A program made the position numbers and the translations under genes. A DNA stretch of 52,410 nucleotides, taken from Candidatus Fredericiella danica (GTDB lineage Bacteria; Chloroflexota; Anaerolineae; Caldilineales; Caldilineaceae). This document shows, in pieces, positions 1 through 8,016 of this stretch (its first letter is position 1; every line of letters begins with the position of its first letter). Under the pieces are notes generated by a model, which saw only the letters and a list, made by a program, of their open reading frames with translations, was not told the origin of the DNA and did no database searches. The DNA is taken from positions 1 through 52,410 of the forward strand of contig JADJPH010000105.1 in NCBI GenBank assembly GCA_016713335.1, in the 5' to 3' direction.

Positions 1-983
1 TCCGCACTGCATCCCGGATCCTCGCCCTTCAGGATTGCTGCCACGACGCGCACCAACTCCTGTGAATGCGAGAAGGCGTCGTAGGTCGTGGCGACGTCGA
101 TATAGCCGCCTTCCATTGGCGCAAGCCCCTGGGGATTGACATCCTGTGCGGCAATCCAGACATGCCCCTCTTCGCCCGCAGGCGCCCAGCGCCCAGCAGC
201 CTCAAGCGCCGATTGCACGGCGGAGAAGGCAAAGTCACTTGCAACGAACAGGCAGTTGGCATCCGGATTGGCCTGCAACGCATTGGCCGTGCCCGAGCGG
301 AACAGGTCCGGATTCCACTCTGTCGGCACCTGGACGATCGTCTCGTACGATTCGCTCTTGGCATCGACGTCGTTCCAGCCCTTGGAGCGGTTCACGGCGT
401 TGATGTCGGTGAGCGCGCCCTGGAGCTCGATGCACTTGCCCTTGACGCCGGCTGCATCGAGGATCTTGGCAAATTCCTCGCCGGTGGAGATCGCCTGGTT
501 GTAGCTGTCGGCGCCCACATGCGCCGCCGGCTGCTCGGTTGAAGAGGCCCGGTCAAAGGTGACGACGGGGATGCCCGCTTCGTTGGCGGCCTTGATCGAA
601 GCGCCAATCGCCGCGGCGTCTTCCGGACGCGTCACGATGAGGTCGACGCCCTGGTTGATGAGGTCCTCAATGTTCGAGGCCAGGCGCGCAGGGTCGCCGT
701 CGGCCACGTTGATGACCCAGTTGAGCTTAATGCCATCCGCCGCTTCTACGGCTTTGCCCGAAGCAACCATATAGTCTTCCCATGCCTGGATCAGCGACTG
801 ATCCTTCCGATTCCAGGCGAGGCCGACGGTGTATTCCTGACCGCCGGCGCTGACTGCAGCCCCTTCCCCACCCGCAGCATCACCGGCCGCCGGCTCTGCG
901 GCAGGCGCCGCCGGTGCAACGGCGGTGCACGCGCTGAGCAACAACGTTACGAGTACGAGAAACGAAAACAGAACGCGCTTCAT
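1..983 (-). CDS. Sugar ABC transporter substrate-binding lipoprotein (C-terminus outside window)
   Basis: This is the extracellular sugar-capture component of the CUT2/ribose-type ABC transporter encoded just upstream. The reading frame is open from the ATG at 983 to the window edge, so the C-terminus is missing. The N-terminus (MKRVLFSF...) is a lipoprotein signal with lipobox LLSAC, followed by an Ala/Pro/Gly-rich tether. The mature part reads as a Peripla_BP_4 protein: an early GLAWN strand, then DLIVTRPEDAAAIG, GIPVVTFDRAS and the GADSYNQA region that contacts sugars in RbsB/XylF relatives. It is the last gene of a four-gene minus-strand operon, 122 bp after the second permease. The exact sugar cannot be read from the sequence. 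The family call is firm. Confidence 0.9.
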   Translation of the reverse strand, partial: MKRVLFSFLVLVTLLLSACTAVAPAAPAAEPAAGDAAGGEGAAVSAGGQEYTVGLAWNRKDQSLIQAWEDYMVASGKAVEAADGIKLNWVINVADGDPARLASNIEDLINQGVDLIVTRPEDAAAIGASIKAANEAGIPVVTFDRASSTEQPAAHVGADSYNQAISTGEEFAKILDAAGVKGKCIELQGALTDINAVNRSKGWNDVDAKSESYETIVQVPTEWNPDLFRSGTANALQANPDANCLFVASDFAFSAVQSALEAAGRWAPAGEEGHVWIAAQDVNPQGLAPMEGGYIDVATTYDAFSHSQELVRVVAAILKGEDPGCSA

Positions 984-1105
984 GGAACCCCCTTGACTTG
1001 AATTGAACGGTCTAAGCGAAGGCAACCTGGTTTATCAACTCACCGCGTCGTGGGTGACTACAGGTGCAGTCCCAACCGCGCGGCAGATGATCGGCTTTGG
1101 TGCGC

Positions 1106-2117
1106 CTATCCAGCCGGCGCCGGTGCGTCGTCGGTAACCACTTTGACTTCCGAACGCACTTTGGACTTGAGCGAGTCAGCGTACATGGCGACGAAAATGA
1201 TGCCGCCGTTGACAAAGCGATAGGAGTACGGATCGGCGCCGAGATGGTTCAGCCCGTTGCGGGATGATCTCAGGGGTCAAAATGCCAAGCAGCAGGCCTG
1301 GCAAGATTGACCCGGAACCGCCAAAGAGGCTGATGCCACCGATCACGATCACGGCCACGGCCGTGAACTCCAGCCCACCGCCCAGGTAGGAGGAGACCGC
1401 TCCGACCTGCAACATGCCCACGATGCCACCCAGACTGGCCAGCAGGCCCGAGAGTACGAAGGTGAGAAAAGTCACGCGAGAGACACGCACGCCGAGACGG
1501 CTTGCTACTTCTTCGCCATTGCCGATGGCCATCACATGGCGGCCAAAGGCCGTGCGGGTGTGGAGGAGATAGATGATCACCATCACTGCCAGCCCCAATA
1601 GGATGTCGAAAAAGACCGGCTCAATGGTGGCGTTGCCGAGCCAACGAATCGTCTCCGGCACGCTGTAGGCGCGCGAGTTCGTCAACTGCAGCGCAATGCC
1701 GCGGTAGGCAATCATGGTGCCCAACGTGGTGATCAAAGGATTGACGCGCAGCCCAACCACGATGAGACCGTTGATTGTGCCCAACACGATGCCCGTGACC
1801 AGGACCACCGGCATCGCCAGGGCGGGCGCCACATCCCATTGGGTCATGAGCAAGATCCCGATGGCGGCGGAGAGAAAGGCAATTGACCCAACCGAAATAT
1901 CCAGTTTGCCGGTCATCACCACGATCGCCAATCCGGATGCAATCACCATCAAGGGTGCTGAAGAGTGCAGGATGCTCATCACGTTTGCTACCGTGAGGAA
2001 GTTCGGGGCCAGCACGGCATAAATGGCCACGACCACGAGCAGCACAATGAGAAAACCATAGGAGAGCAAGAAATCGCGCAGTGAAAAGGTGCGATGCGGC
2101 GCCGCTGGTTGGGTCAC
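1106..2117 (-). CDS. Sugar ABC transporter permease (RbsC/XylH type), frameshifted near its end
   Basis: Membrane permease of the BPD_transp_2 family, expected to form the channel with the other permease at 3645-4622. It has about eight to ten hydrophobic segments and the family's conserved GLRVNPLITTLGT and AIGNGEEVASRLGV stretches. As written, the frame leaves the family sequence at about 1261-1263 and stops at 1176. Removing one G from the GGG there restores a natural C-terminus (IIRNGLNHLGADPYSYRF..., ending at the TAG at 1106-1108) of about 336 residues, normal for the family. A one-base homopolymer error is the likeliest cause. The start at 2117 overlaps the ATPase stop by 4 bp (ATGA), implying translational coupling. 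Confidence 0.88.
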
Positions 2118-3634
2118 GCTGATACCGCCTTTCCCATGGCTGCACCGGTCGCCCCGGCTGCGGCAGCCATCAACGCATCTTTGCTCACATCCTTGCCAAA
2201 TTCGCGCACGATGGCGCCGCGATTCATCACCAGGAAGCGATCGGCAAACGCCATCATCTCTTCGATCTCCGACGCAATGACGAGGATTGCCGCACCATTG
2301 GCGGCGAGTTCGTAGACGATGTCACGGATTTCCGCCTTGGCGCCGACGTCCAGCCCGCGCGTCGGTTCATCCATGATATAGATGGGGGGATTTCGTTCCA
2401 GCCAACGCCCCACCACCACTTTCTGCTGGTTGCCGCCGGAGAGGGTACGCACCGGCTGTAAGATCGATGAGACCTTGATGTGCAGCCTCTCGACAAACTG
2501 CTGCGCCAATGCAGTCTCCCTGTGACCGTCCACCAACCGCCAACGGTTTCGCAATTGCAGCAAATTGGCCAGCGACATGTTTTCGCGTACAGACATCGGC
2601 AACAGCAACCCTTCGTTGCGCCGGTCTTCGGTGATCATGCCAATCCACTGTTGCGCTTCGCGCGGGATGACAGGGCGCATGACCCCGTCAACCGCCAATT
2701 GGATCTGCCCGCCGTCGATTGGGTCAAGCCCGACGAGTGAACGCGCCACCTCGGAGCGGCCCGAGCCGAGCAAGCCCCACAGCCCGAGGATTTCGCCCCT
2801 GTGCAGCGTAAAAGTAATATCCTGGAGCACGCCGGTGCGGCGTAGCCCTTCGACTTGCAATACGGGTTCGCCGGTTACAGTCTCGCGCCTTTCAGCCAAT
2901 TCACTGACCTCAGCGCTGCCGATCATCATGCGCACGATATCATCATGGTTCAGCTCACCGATGGCGCCGTCCCCCACGGTTGTTCCGCCGCGCAGCACGG
3001 TGACGCGCTCGCAGATCGTGAAGGGTTCATCCAAGAAGTGGCTGATATAGATGATGGTGACCCCATCCTGTTTGAGGTTGCGGATCACGCCGAAGAGCCG
3101 GTCACGTTCGCGGCTGGTCAACGACGATGTCGGTTCGTCGAAGATAATGATGCTTGGATCGCTCAGGAGGGCGCGGCCAATTTCGATCATCTGGCGATCG
3201 CCCGTACTCAGTTGCTGCACCCTTGTATCTGGCGTGAAGTGACAGCCGAGCCGCGCCAGGACCTGGCTGCTGCGCCGCAACATGTCCGCGCGATCGATGA
3301 AGCCGTGGCGGGTGGGAAAGCTTGTGATGAACAGATTCTCAGCCACCGTCAAGGTCGGCAGCATCAGCATTTCCTGGTGTACGAAGGCGATGCCGTGTTG
3401 GGCTGCGGCGAGCGGCGAGTGAATCTCCTGCGGCGCGCCGCCGATCAGGATCTGGCCGGTGTCGGGGCGTACCACGCCGCCCAGCACATTCATCAGGGTG
3501 CTCTTGCCGGCGCCGTTGGCGCCCAACAATGCCAGCGCCTCGCCGGGGTACGCGTCCAGGTTGACGTTGTCGAGCGCCTGGACTCCCGGATAGCGTTTGG
3601 AGATTTGCACCATGCGCAGAAATGGTTCAGCCAT
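2114..3634 (-). CDS. Sugar ABC transporter ATP-binding protein with two ABC domains (RbsA/MglA/XylG type)
   Basis: Energises import of a monosaccharide by the two neighbouring permeases. About 506 residues with two ABC modules in tandem, as in RbsA/MglA. The first has Walker A GANGAGKST, signature LSTGDRQMIEI and Walker B IIIFDEPTSSL. The second has the degenerate P-loop GLLGSGRSE normal for this family and signature LSGGNQQKVVV. An ATG 60 bp upstream (3694) is in frame, but 3634 is preferred: it has an AGGAGG Shine-Dalgarno at suitable spacing and starts exactly at the conserved N-terminus (MAEPFLRM). It lies 10 bp after the first permease gene and overlaps the second by 4 bp. Confidence 0.93.
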   Translation of the reverse strand: MAEPFLRMVQISKRYPGVQALDNVNLDAYPGEALALLGANGAGKSTLMNVLGGVVRPDTGQILIGGAPQEIHSPLAAAQHGIAFVHQEMLMLPTLTVAENLFITSFPTRHGFIDRADMLRRSSQVLARLGCHFTPDTRVQQLSTGDRQMIEIGRALLSDPSIIIFDEPTSSLTSRERDRLFGVIRNLKQDGVTIIYISHFLDEPFTICERVTVLRGGTTVGDGAIGELNHDDIVRMMIGSAEVSELAERRETVTGEPVLQVEGLRRTGVLQDITFTLHRGEILGLWGLLGSGRSEVARSLVGLDPIDGGQIQLAVDGVMRPVIPREAQQWIGMITEDRRNEGLLLPMSVRENMSLANLLQLRNRWRLVDGHRETALAQQFVERLHIKVSSILQPVRTLSGGNQQKVVVGRWLERNPPIYIMDEPTRGLDVGAKAEIRDIVYELAANGAAILVIASEIEEMMAFADRFLVMNRGAIVREFGKDVSKDALMAAAAGATGAAMGKAVSA

Positions 3635-3644
3635 CGTTGCCCTC

Positions 3645-4622
3645 CTAGCGCCGGCGCAATGAATCAAGCGCCACGAAGGCGATGATGACGACACCCTTCA
3701 CGATCAGACTCGTGAAGAACGAAACCTGCATCATATTCATGCTGTTGGAGATCATGGTGATGATGATTGCGCCCAGCACCGCACCGAGCGGTGAGCCGAC
3801 CCCGCCATAGATACTGACACCGCCGACCACGGCTGAACTGACGACATCGAGCACAACGCCGTCGTTGCCCATCGTTGCCGCCGCCGAATTGAGGCGTGCG
3901 GTCAGCAGGATGGCGGCCATCCCGGCAAAGAAGCTCGAGAAGACATAGGTGCCGAAGAGCACACGCGCGGTGGGGATGCCGGAGACGCGCGCTGTCCGTT
4001 CGTTGGTGCCCACCGCATAGAGCCAACGTCCAAAGACGCTGCGTTTGAGCCAGAACGCAACGACGAGTGTCACTGCGGCCACAAAAAACACCGGCACGGG
4101 CACGATCCAGAGCCGCGTCAGGATCGTGTTGGTAAACGCTTCGGGGATGCCGGCCACGCTGATTGAGTTGGTCACCCAAATGGACGTCCCCGTTGCAATC
4201 GTCATCATGGCCAACGTCACGACAAAGGGGATCATCTTGAGGTAGGCCACCGCATAGCCGTTAATACAACCGGCAACCATGGCGGTTCCCAGCATGACCA
4301 GGACGCCAACGAGTGGATGGGCGCCGTCGCGCATGATCATTGCGCCAAAGACAGCACTCATGGCCATGACGGAGGGGATTGACAGGTCGATGCCGCCGCC
4401 GATCAAGACGGCGGTCAACCCGATCGCCATCAGGCCCAGGGCGGAGGCTTGCATCAAAATGTTGACGATGTTGCGGGGGGTGAAAAAATTGGGGACGAAG
4501 ATCGCCAGCAAGCCTAATACCACGACGAACACGATGATTGGCAGATAGCGGAGAAAGTCATCTCCGCGCAGCCGCGACTGCCTGCGCACGGATTGATCGA
4601 TGTTTGATTTGAGTACAGACAT
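3645..4622 (-). CDS. Sugar ABC transporter permease (RbsC/RhaP type), first gene of operon
   Basis: Hydrophobic protein of 325 residues, BPD_transp_2 family, intact. It carries the family segments GLTAVLIGGGIDLSIPSVMA, AVGTNERTARVSGI and GGVSIYGGVGSPLGAVLG. Together with the diverged paralog at 1106-2117 it probably makes a heterodimeric channel; two different permeases with one dual ATPase is seen in rhamnose-type (RhaPQ) and AI-2 (LsrCD) CUT2 importers. It is the promoter-proximal gene, with about 110 nt of leader from the predicted start point near 4732. The substrate is not determinable here. Confidence 0.92.
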   Translation of the reverse strand: MSVLKSNIDQSVRRQSRLRGDDFLRYLPIIVFVVVLGLLAIFVPNFFTPRNIVNILMQASALGLMAIGLTAVLIGGGIDLSIPSVMAMSAVFGAMIMRDGAHPLVGVLVMLGTAMVAGCINGYAVAYLKMIPFVVTLAMMTIATGTSIWVTNSISVAGIPEAFTNTILTRLWIVPVPVFFVAAVTLVVAFWLKRSVFGRWLYAVGTNERTARVSGIPTARVLFGTYVFSSFFAGMAAILLTARLNSAAATMGNDGVVLDVVSSAVVGGVSIYGGVGSPLGAVLGAIIITMISNSMNMMQVSFFTSLIVKGVVIIAFVALDSLRRR

Positions 4623-4738
4623 AGGTTTACCCTAGCTCACGCTTCGGCAATGCTTCGACACGGCGTATTTAGGGATGCTGTTGAGGAATGCACATAGGTT
4701 GCCGATCGACCAGGTAGATCGGACCAGCATGACAGTAA

Positions 4739-4767
4739 ACTTTAGTCGCAATCGGCATACTTGTCAA
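4739..4767 (-). promoter_or_regulatory. Sigma70-like promoter of the sugar ABC operon
   Basis: On the minus strand a perfect -35 TTGACA (4762-4767) is separated by 17 bp from -10 TAAAGT (4739-4744). Directly over the -10 is GACTAAA, the same 7-mer that forms one arm of the palindrome in the GH81 promoter at 13540-13555, which could mean shared regulation. Position and spacing fit transcription of the permease gene beginning at 4622. Confidence 0.6.
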
Positions 4768-4988
4768 TCCGTTGAAATTTCGTTGGCAGTCGCTTCGGAT
4801 TACGCGTGGTAACCGTTTAAGAGCACCAAGGTGGTTCGGGGAACAAAGTATCCGATTCAATCTGTACCTATTTTGGGGCGGTGTTGGCTGGGCTAAAGCA
4901 AAGCCCTCCGACCGTTGACGCTTACCGGCTCTGTTGGTGCTGCCACCGGCGTAGGTTCGGGCAGTACTGTCCGAGCACCGTCTCGACT

Positions 4989-5265
4989 CGTCAGAGCACC
5001 AGCCCGTCAGGGTGGTGTTTCCCCCCGTCCCCCCTTTTGTCAGAGCACCAGCCCGTGAGGGTGGTGAGCGCTTTTGCTCCAGCCCAGCTAACCACTTACT
5101 CACGTGCGTGGCTCTGATTGGCGACGCCGCCCCTTTTGTCAGAGCACCAGCCCGTGAGGGTGGTGAGCGCTTTTGCTCCAGCCCAGCTAACCACTTACTC
5201 ACGTGCGTGGCTCTGATTGGCGACGCCGCCCCTTTTGTCAGAGCACCATCCCGTCAGGGTGGTGA
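4989..5265. repeat. 99-bp tandem repeats with recurring hairpin core
   Basis: Two identical 99-bp units lie at 5031-5129 and 5130-5228, and a third begins at 5229 and diverges after about 38 bp. Each contains AGAGCACCAGCCCGTGAGGG followed by TGGTG, an imperfect inverted repeat (CACCA.CCC / GGGTGGTG around GTGA). Another core stands at about 4990, and a shorter relative (AGAGCACC AA GGTGGTT) at about 4825. Each full unit also has a second small hairpin (GAGC-GCTTTT-GCTC). Because 99 is divisible by 3, repetitive open frames appear on both strands, but they have no coding character. The intergenic arrangement resembles REP-type palindromic repeats; no transposase is nearby. Confidence 0.85.
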
Positions 5266-5364
5266 GGACTTGCTGGCTAAAGGAAGGAGCGAGACAATGG
5301 AGATCACTGGATCATCTCTAGCAAACTCCCCATCCACATGGGGTGGGCACGTGCGAGGATAGAA

Positions 5365-5465
5365 ATGGGTGTGCGGCGACTGTGCGGATGCGACAGTCAC
5401 GCGACCAGGTGCACCGGGCTGGCGCTAATCCCTCGCGGCGAGAGCCCCAGCCGTCGTACACCCAT
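5365..5465 (+). ncRNA. Candidate structured RNA leader upstream of the SH3-domain gene
   Basis: A closing stem ATGGGTGT (5365-5372) / ACACCCAT (5458-5465) encloses two further helices. P2 is GACTGT (5378-5383) / ACAGTC (5393-5398). P3 is GGCTGG (5417-5422) / CCAGCC (5447-5452), with nested GCT/AGC and CTCG/CGAG (loop CGG) and an AATCC bulge at 5427-5431. The result is a compact three-way junction of about 100 nt ending 47 nt before the start codon at 5513. That is typical riboswitch placement, but it does not match a class I can name with confidence. Confidence 0.4.
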
Positions 5466-5512
5466 CAAGCCCTACTCACTGCATCCAGATCGATTCAAGC
5501 GAGGTTTTTCCA

Positions 5513-6975
5513 ATGAATACTGTGCGTGTGAAGCGCGGCCCATCGGTTATGCGGTGGGCGCAAGGTTCGGTTCCGGGACGCAATTTTAATTGGGTGAAGA
5601 CGGCGGTCGTATTCGGCGTCTGCCTGTTGCTGGCGTGCCTGCCAGGCATCCCTGCCCACGCTGCCACTGTGTCTCCTGCCGTGGCCCGCAATCACCTCGT
5701 GCCTATGGTGCAGCAAGCCCCACCGTCACCCGACGCCCCACTCACCGTGACCGCCACCACCAATGCCAACCTGCGCGGGGGACCCGGCACGAACTTCCCG
5801 GTTGTGGGCGGGGTCAAAGCCGGGCAGACGCTGGAGGTAGTCGCCGAGAACGCGGCGGGCGACTGGTATCAACTTGCCAGCGGCAACTGGATCTTTGCCG
5901 CACTGGTGGAGGATGCGGAAGGCGCCACCAGCGCCGCTCCCCCTGCGCAAGGCGGCGCACCCCAAACCGCGGCCGCCGCCCAGCCGGCAAGTGGCAATTG
6001 GGTGCTGTTTGCCGATTCGGCGGCTGATTTTCCCGGCGGCCGCGACCGCAACTACTGGGCTTACCTATGGACCGAGGGCCGGCAACTTTGTGTGGCAGGA
6101 TATGCGCCAGACCGATGGCAAGGGCTGTTATCTAGACACCGCAAATAAGGGGCTTGAAATCTGCGCGGATACGATGACCGCCAACCCGAAGGGTGACGTG
6201 GGTCTCCAGTGGAAGGCAAGCCGCGGCGGGACCTATCGCTTCGAGTGGGATTCCGCATCGCTCAAGTTCTACAAACACGGTGAGTTTGTCGGTATTCTGG
6301 ATCAAGGGTCGGTGCTCCCATACGCCACCACTGTCAGCGATGTCATTGACTGGGAGATGTTCTTCTGGGTGCCCGCCGACAGCACGCCCTATCATGTGAA
6401 GGTGTTTCGTTTGGACGCCATGGCGGCAGCGCGCCCGTGCGCCGGCGCAGCCTGCCAGCCGGCGGCCCAGTGAAACGGCCGCGGCGCCGGCCACCCCCTT
6501 CTCCTTTGGCAGCGGCATGCAGATCGTTGGCACCGACATTGCGCCTGGCACCTATCGGAGTTTGGGCGGCAACTACTGCTATTGGGAACGGTTGCGGGGG
6601 TTTGGCGGCACTTTGGGCGAGATCATTGCCAACGACGTGGGCTATGGCCCGTGGATTGTCACGATCTCGGCTACCGACAAAGGCTTTGATTCCACCAGGT
6701 GTGGCGAATGGACACTCGATCTGTCACCGATTACGAAAAACCCGACAGATCCCTTCGGCAGCGGTATGTACTTTGTTGGCAAGGATGTCGCGCCTGGAAC
6801 CTGGCAGTCGAGTGGAGGGCCAGGGTGTTACTGGGAAAGACTGTCGGGCTTCTCTGGCCAGTTCCGCGACATCAAGGCAAACGACCTTGTGAATGAACCG
6901 ACGGTGGTGGGTATCGATCCAGGGGATCAGGGATTCTACAGCCACGATTGTGGAACCTGGACGCGATTGAACTGA
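5513..6975 (+). CDS. Secreted SH3-domain protein with two C-terminal CYWERL repeats, frameshifted
   Basis: Reconstructed across two frame changes (about 6078 and 6430-6475). The N-terminus has a signal or anchor segment (about residues 27-50, VFGVCLLLACLPGIPAHA). A bacterial SH3_3 domain follows (about 75-135: NANLRGGPGTNFPVVGG... NWIFAALV), typical of cell-wall-associated proteins. Next is an unassigned module (NYWAYLW, then NFVWQDMR... VIDWEMFFWVP). The last third, from about 6500, holds two tandem copies of a roughly 72-residue unit: each starts FGSGM, contains PGTYRS or PGTWQS and CYWERL.GF, and ends CG.W. The start at 5513 follows the candidate RNA leader. The role is unknown; envelope binding is inferred from SH3 and secretion. 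The gene ends 4 bp before the G tract. Confidence 0.7.
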
Positions 6976-6979
6976 GTTT

Positions 6980-7128
<149 letters not shown>

Positions 7129-7141
7129 GGCAGGAGAGATC

Positions 7142-7294
7142 ATGAAGCCGAAAATCAGTTTGATCACGTTAGGCGTGACGAATCTGCAGGCGTCGTTGGC
7201 GTTTTATCGCGATGGGCTTGGGCTGGCGGCGCCTGATTATCAGGAGGGCGCCGATGTGGTCTTTTTCCCGATGGAGGGAACGTGGAATCACTAA
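7142..7294 (+). pseudogene. Truncated VOC/glyoxalase-family gene, N-terminal third only
   Basis: The 50-residue frame MKPKISLITLGVTNLQASLA... begins exactly like glyoxalase/bleomycin-resistance (VOC) proteins (LGVTNL..SLAFYRDGLGL) and has a good Shine-Dalgarno (AGGAGAG at 7131-7137). It stops after FFPMEGTWNH, about a third of the way into the domain, where relatives continue. The tail overlaps the GTG start of the acetyltransferase by 13 bp. This looks like a deletion join, real or assembly-made, that removed the rest of the VOC gene and perhaps the start of the next gene. Confidence 0.65.
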
Positions 7295-7827
7295 GTTATC
7301 TACCCTTCCCTTCCCTAACAACCCCACGCCTCGGTCTGCGTCCGTTGACGCTGGCTGACACGGATTTTGTGTTCCAGCACTTCGCCGACCCATTGGTGGC
7401 GAAGTACCTGATGGATGCGCCACCGCTGACGGATCGCGCCGAAGCAGAGGCGATCATCCGTTTCTATTTGGAGCCCGAGGCGAAAAATCGTAACCGCTGG
7501 GGCATTGCGTTGGGGCCGGCAGGGCCGCTGATCGGTACGTGTGGCTTCCACAAATGGGACCAAGATCACCACCACGCCGAGGTGGGTTATGACCTAAGCC
7601 CCGAACACTGGGGCCAGGGGTATATGGCGGAAGCGCTGCACGCCGCTCTAGATTGCGGCTTTGCGCGCATGAATCTGCACCGCGTCGATGCGATGGTCTA
7701 TGTCGAAAATGAACGCTCTGTGCGGCTCCTCCAGAAACTTGGATTCCAAATTGAAGGCATCCTGCGGGATTATTTCTGTCAGGACGGGTTCTTTTACGAT
7801 CACTATGTGCTGGCGCTTTTGAAGTGA
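7282..7827 (+). CDS. GNAT-family N-acetyltransferase (RimJ/RimL-like)
   Basis: 181 residues, Acetyltransf_3 type. Recognisable parts are the N-terminal LTTPRLGLRPLTLADTDFVF, the beta4/beta5 region GTCGFHKWDQDHHHAEVGYD, the acetyl-CoA loop GQGYMAEALHAALD, and the C-terminal NERSVRLLQKLGFQIEGILRD. It would transfer an acetyl group from acetyl-CoA to an amine of a protein or small molecule; the substrate is not predictable. The start is a GTG at 7282 with GGAGGG only 3 nt upstream. Because this point lies on the truncated VOC gene, the native start may have been lost and the first 10 or so residues are uncertain. Confidence 0.87.
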   Translation: MESLSYLPFPSLTTPRLGLRPLTLADTDFVFQHFADPLVAKYLMDAPPLTDRAEAEAIIRFYLEPEAKNRNRWGIALGPAGPLIGTCGFHKWDQDHHHAEVGYDLSPEHWGQGYMAEALHAALDCGFARMNLHRVDAMVYVENERSVRLLQKLGFQIEGILRDYFCQDGFFYDHYVLALLK

Positions 7828-8016
7828 GAAGGCGAACCGGGAGACTGGAAGCATTATCAATCATCTACATCACCCTCCGTTTTCCTAACGAACACCTCAC
7901 GCACATCCCCCTCAATTTGCGATATACTAATCATCATCGTGCCCATCACTGCCAGCCCCCAAGAAAATCTCAGTACATATCCTCTTAAATCAGTGCGCGC
8001 ACGTAGGCAGCAGACA

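Noticed and set aside
5031..5240. Possible CRISPR array in the repeat cluster
   Set aside because: The repeat is a contiguous 99-bp unit with no unique spacers, and no cas gene is present.
4669..5362. Open frames on both strands through the 99-bp repeats
   Set aside because: They exist because 99 is a multiple of three; no start signals, homology or codon bias support coding.
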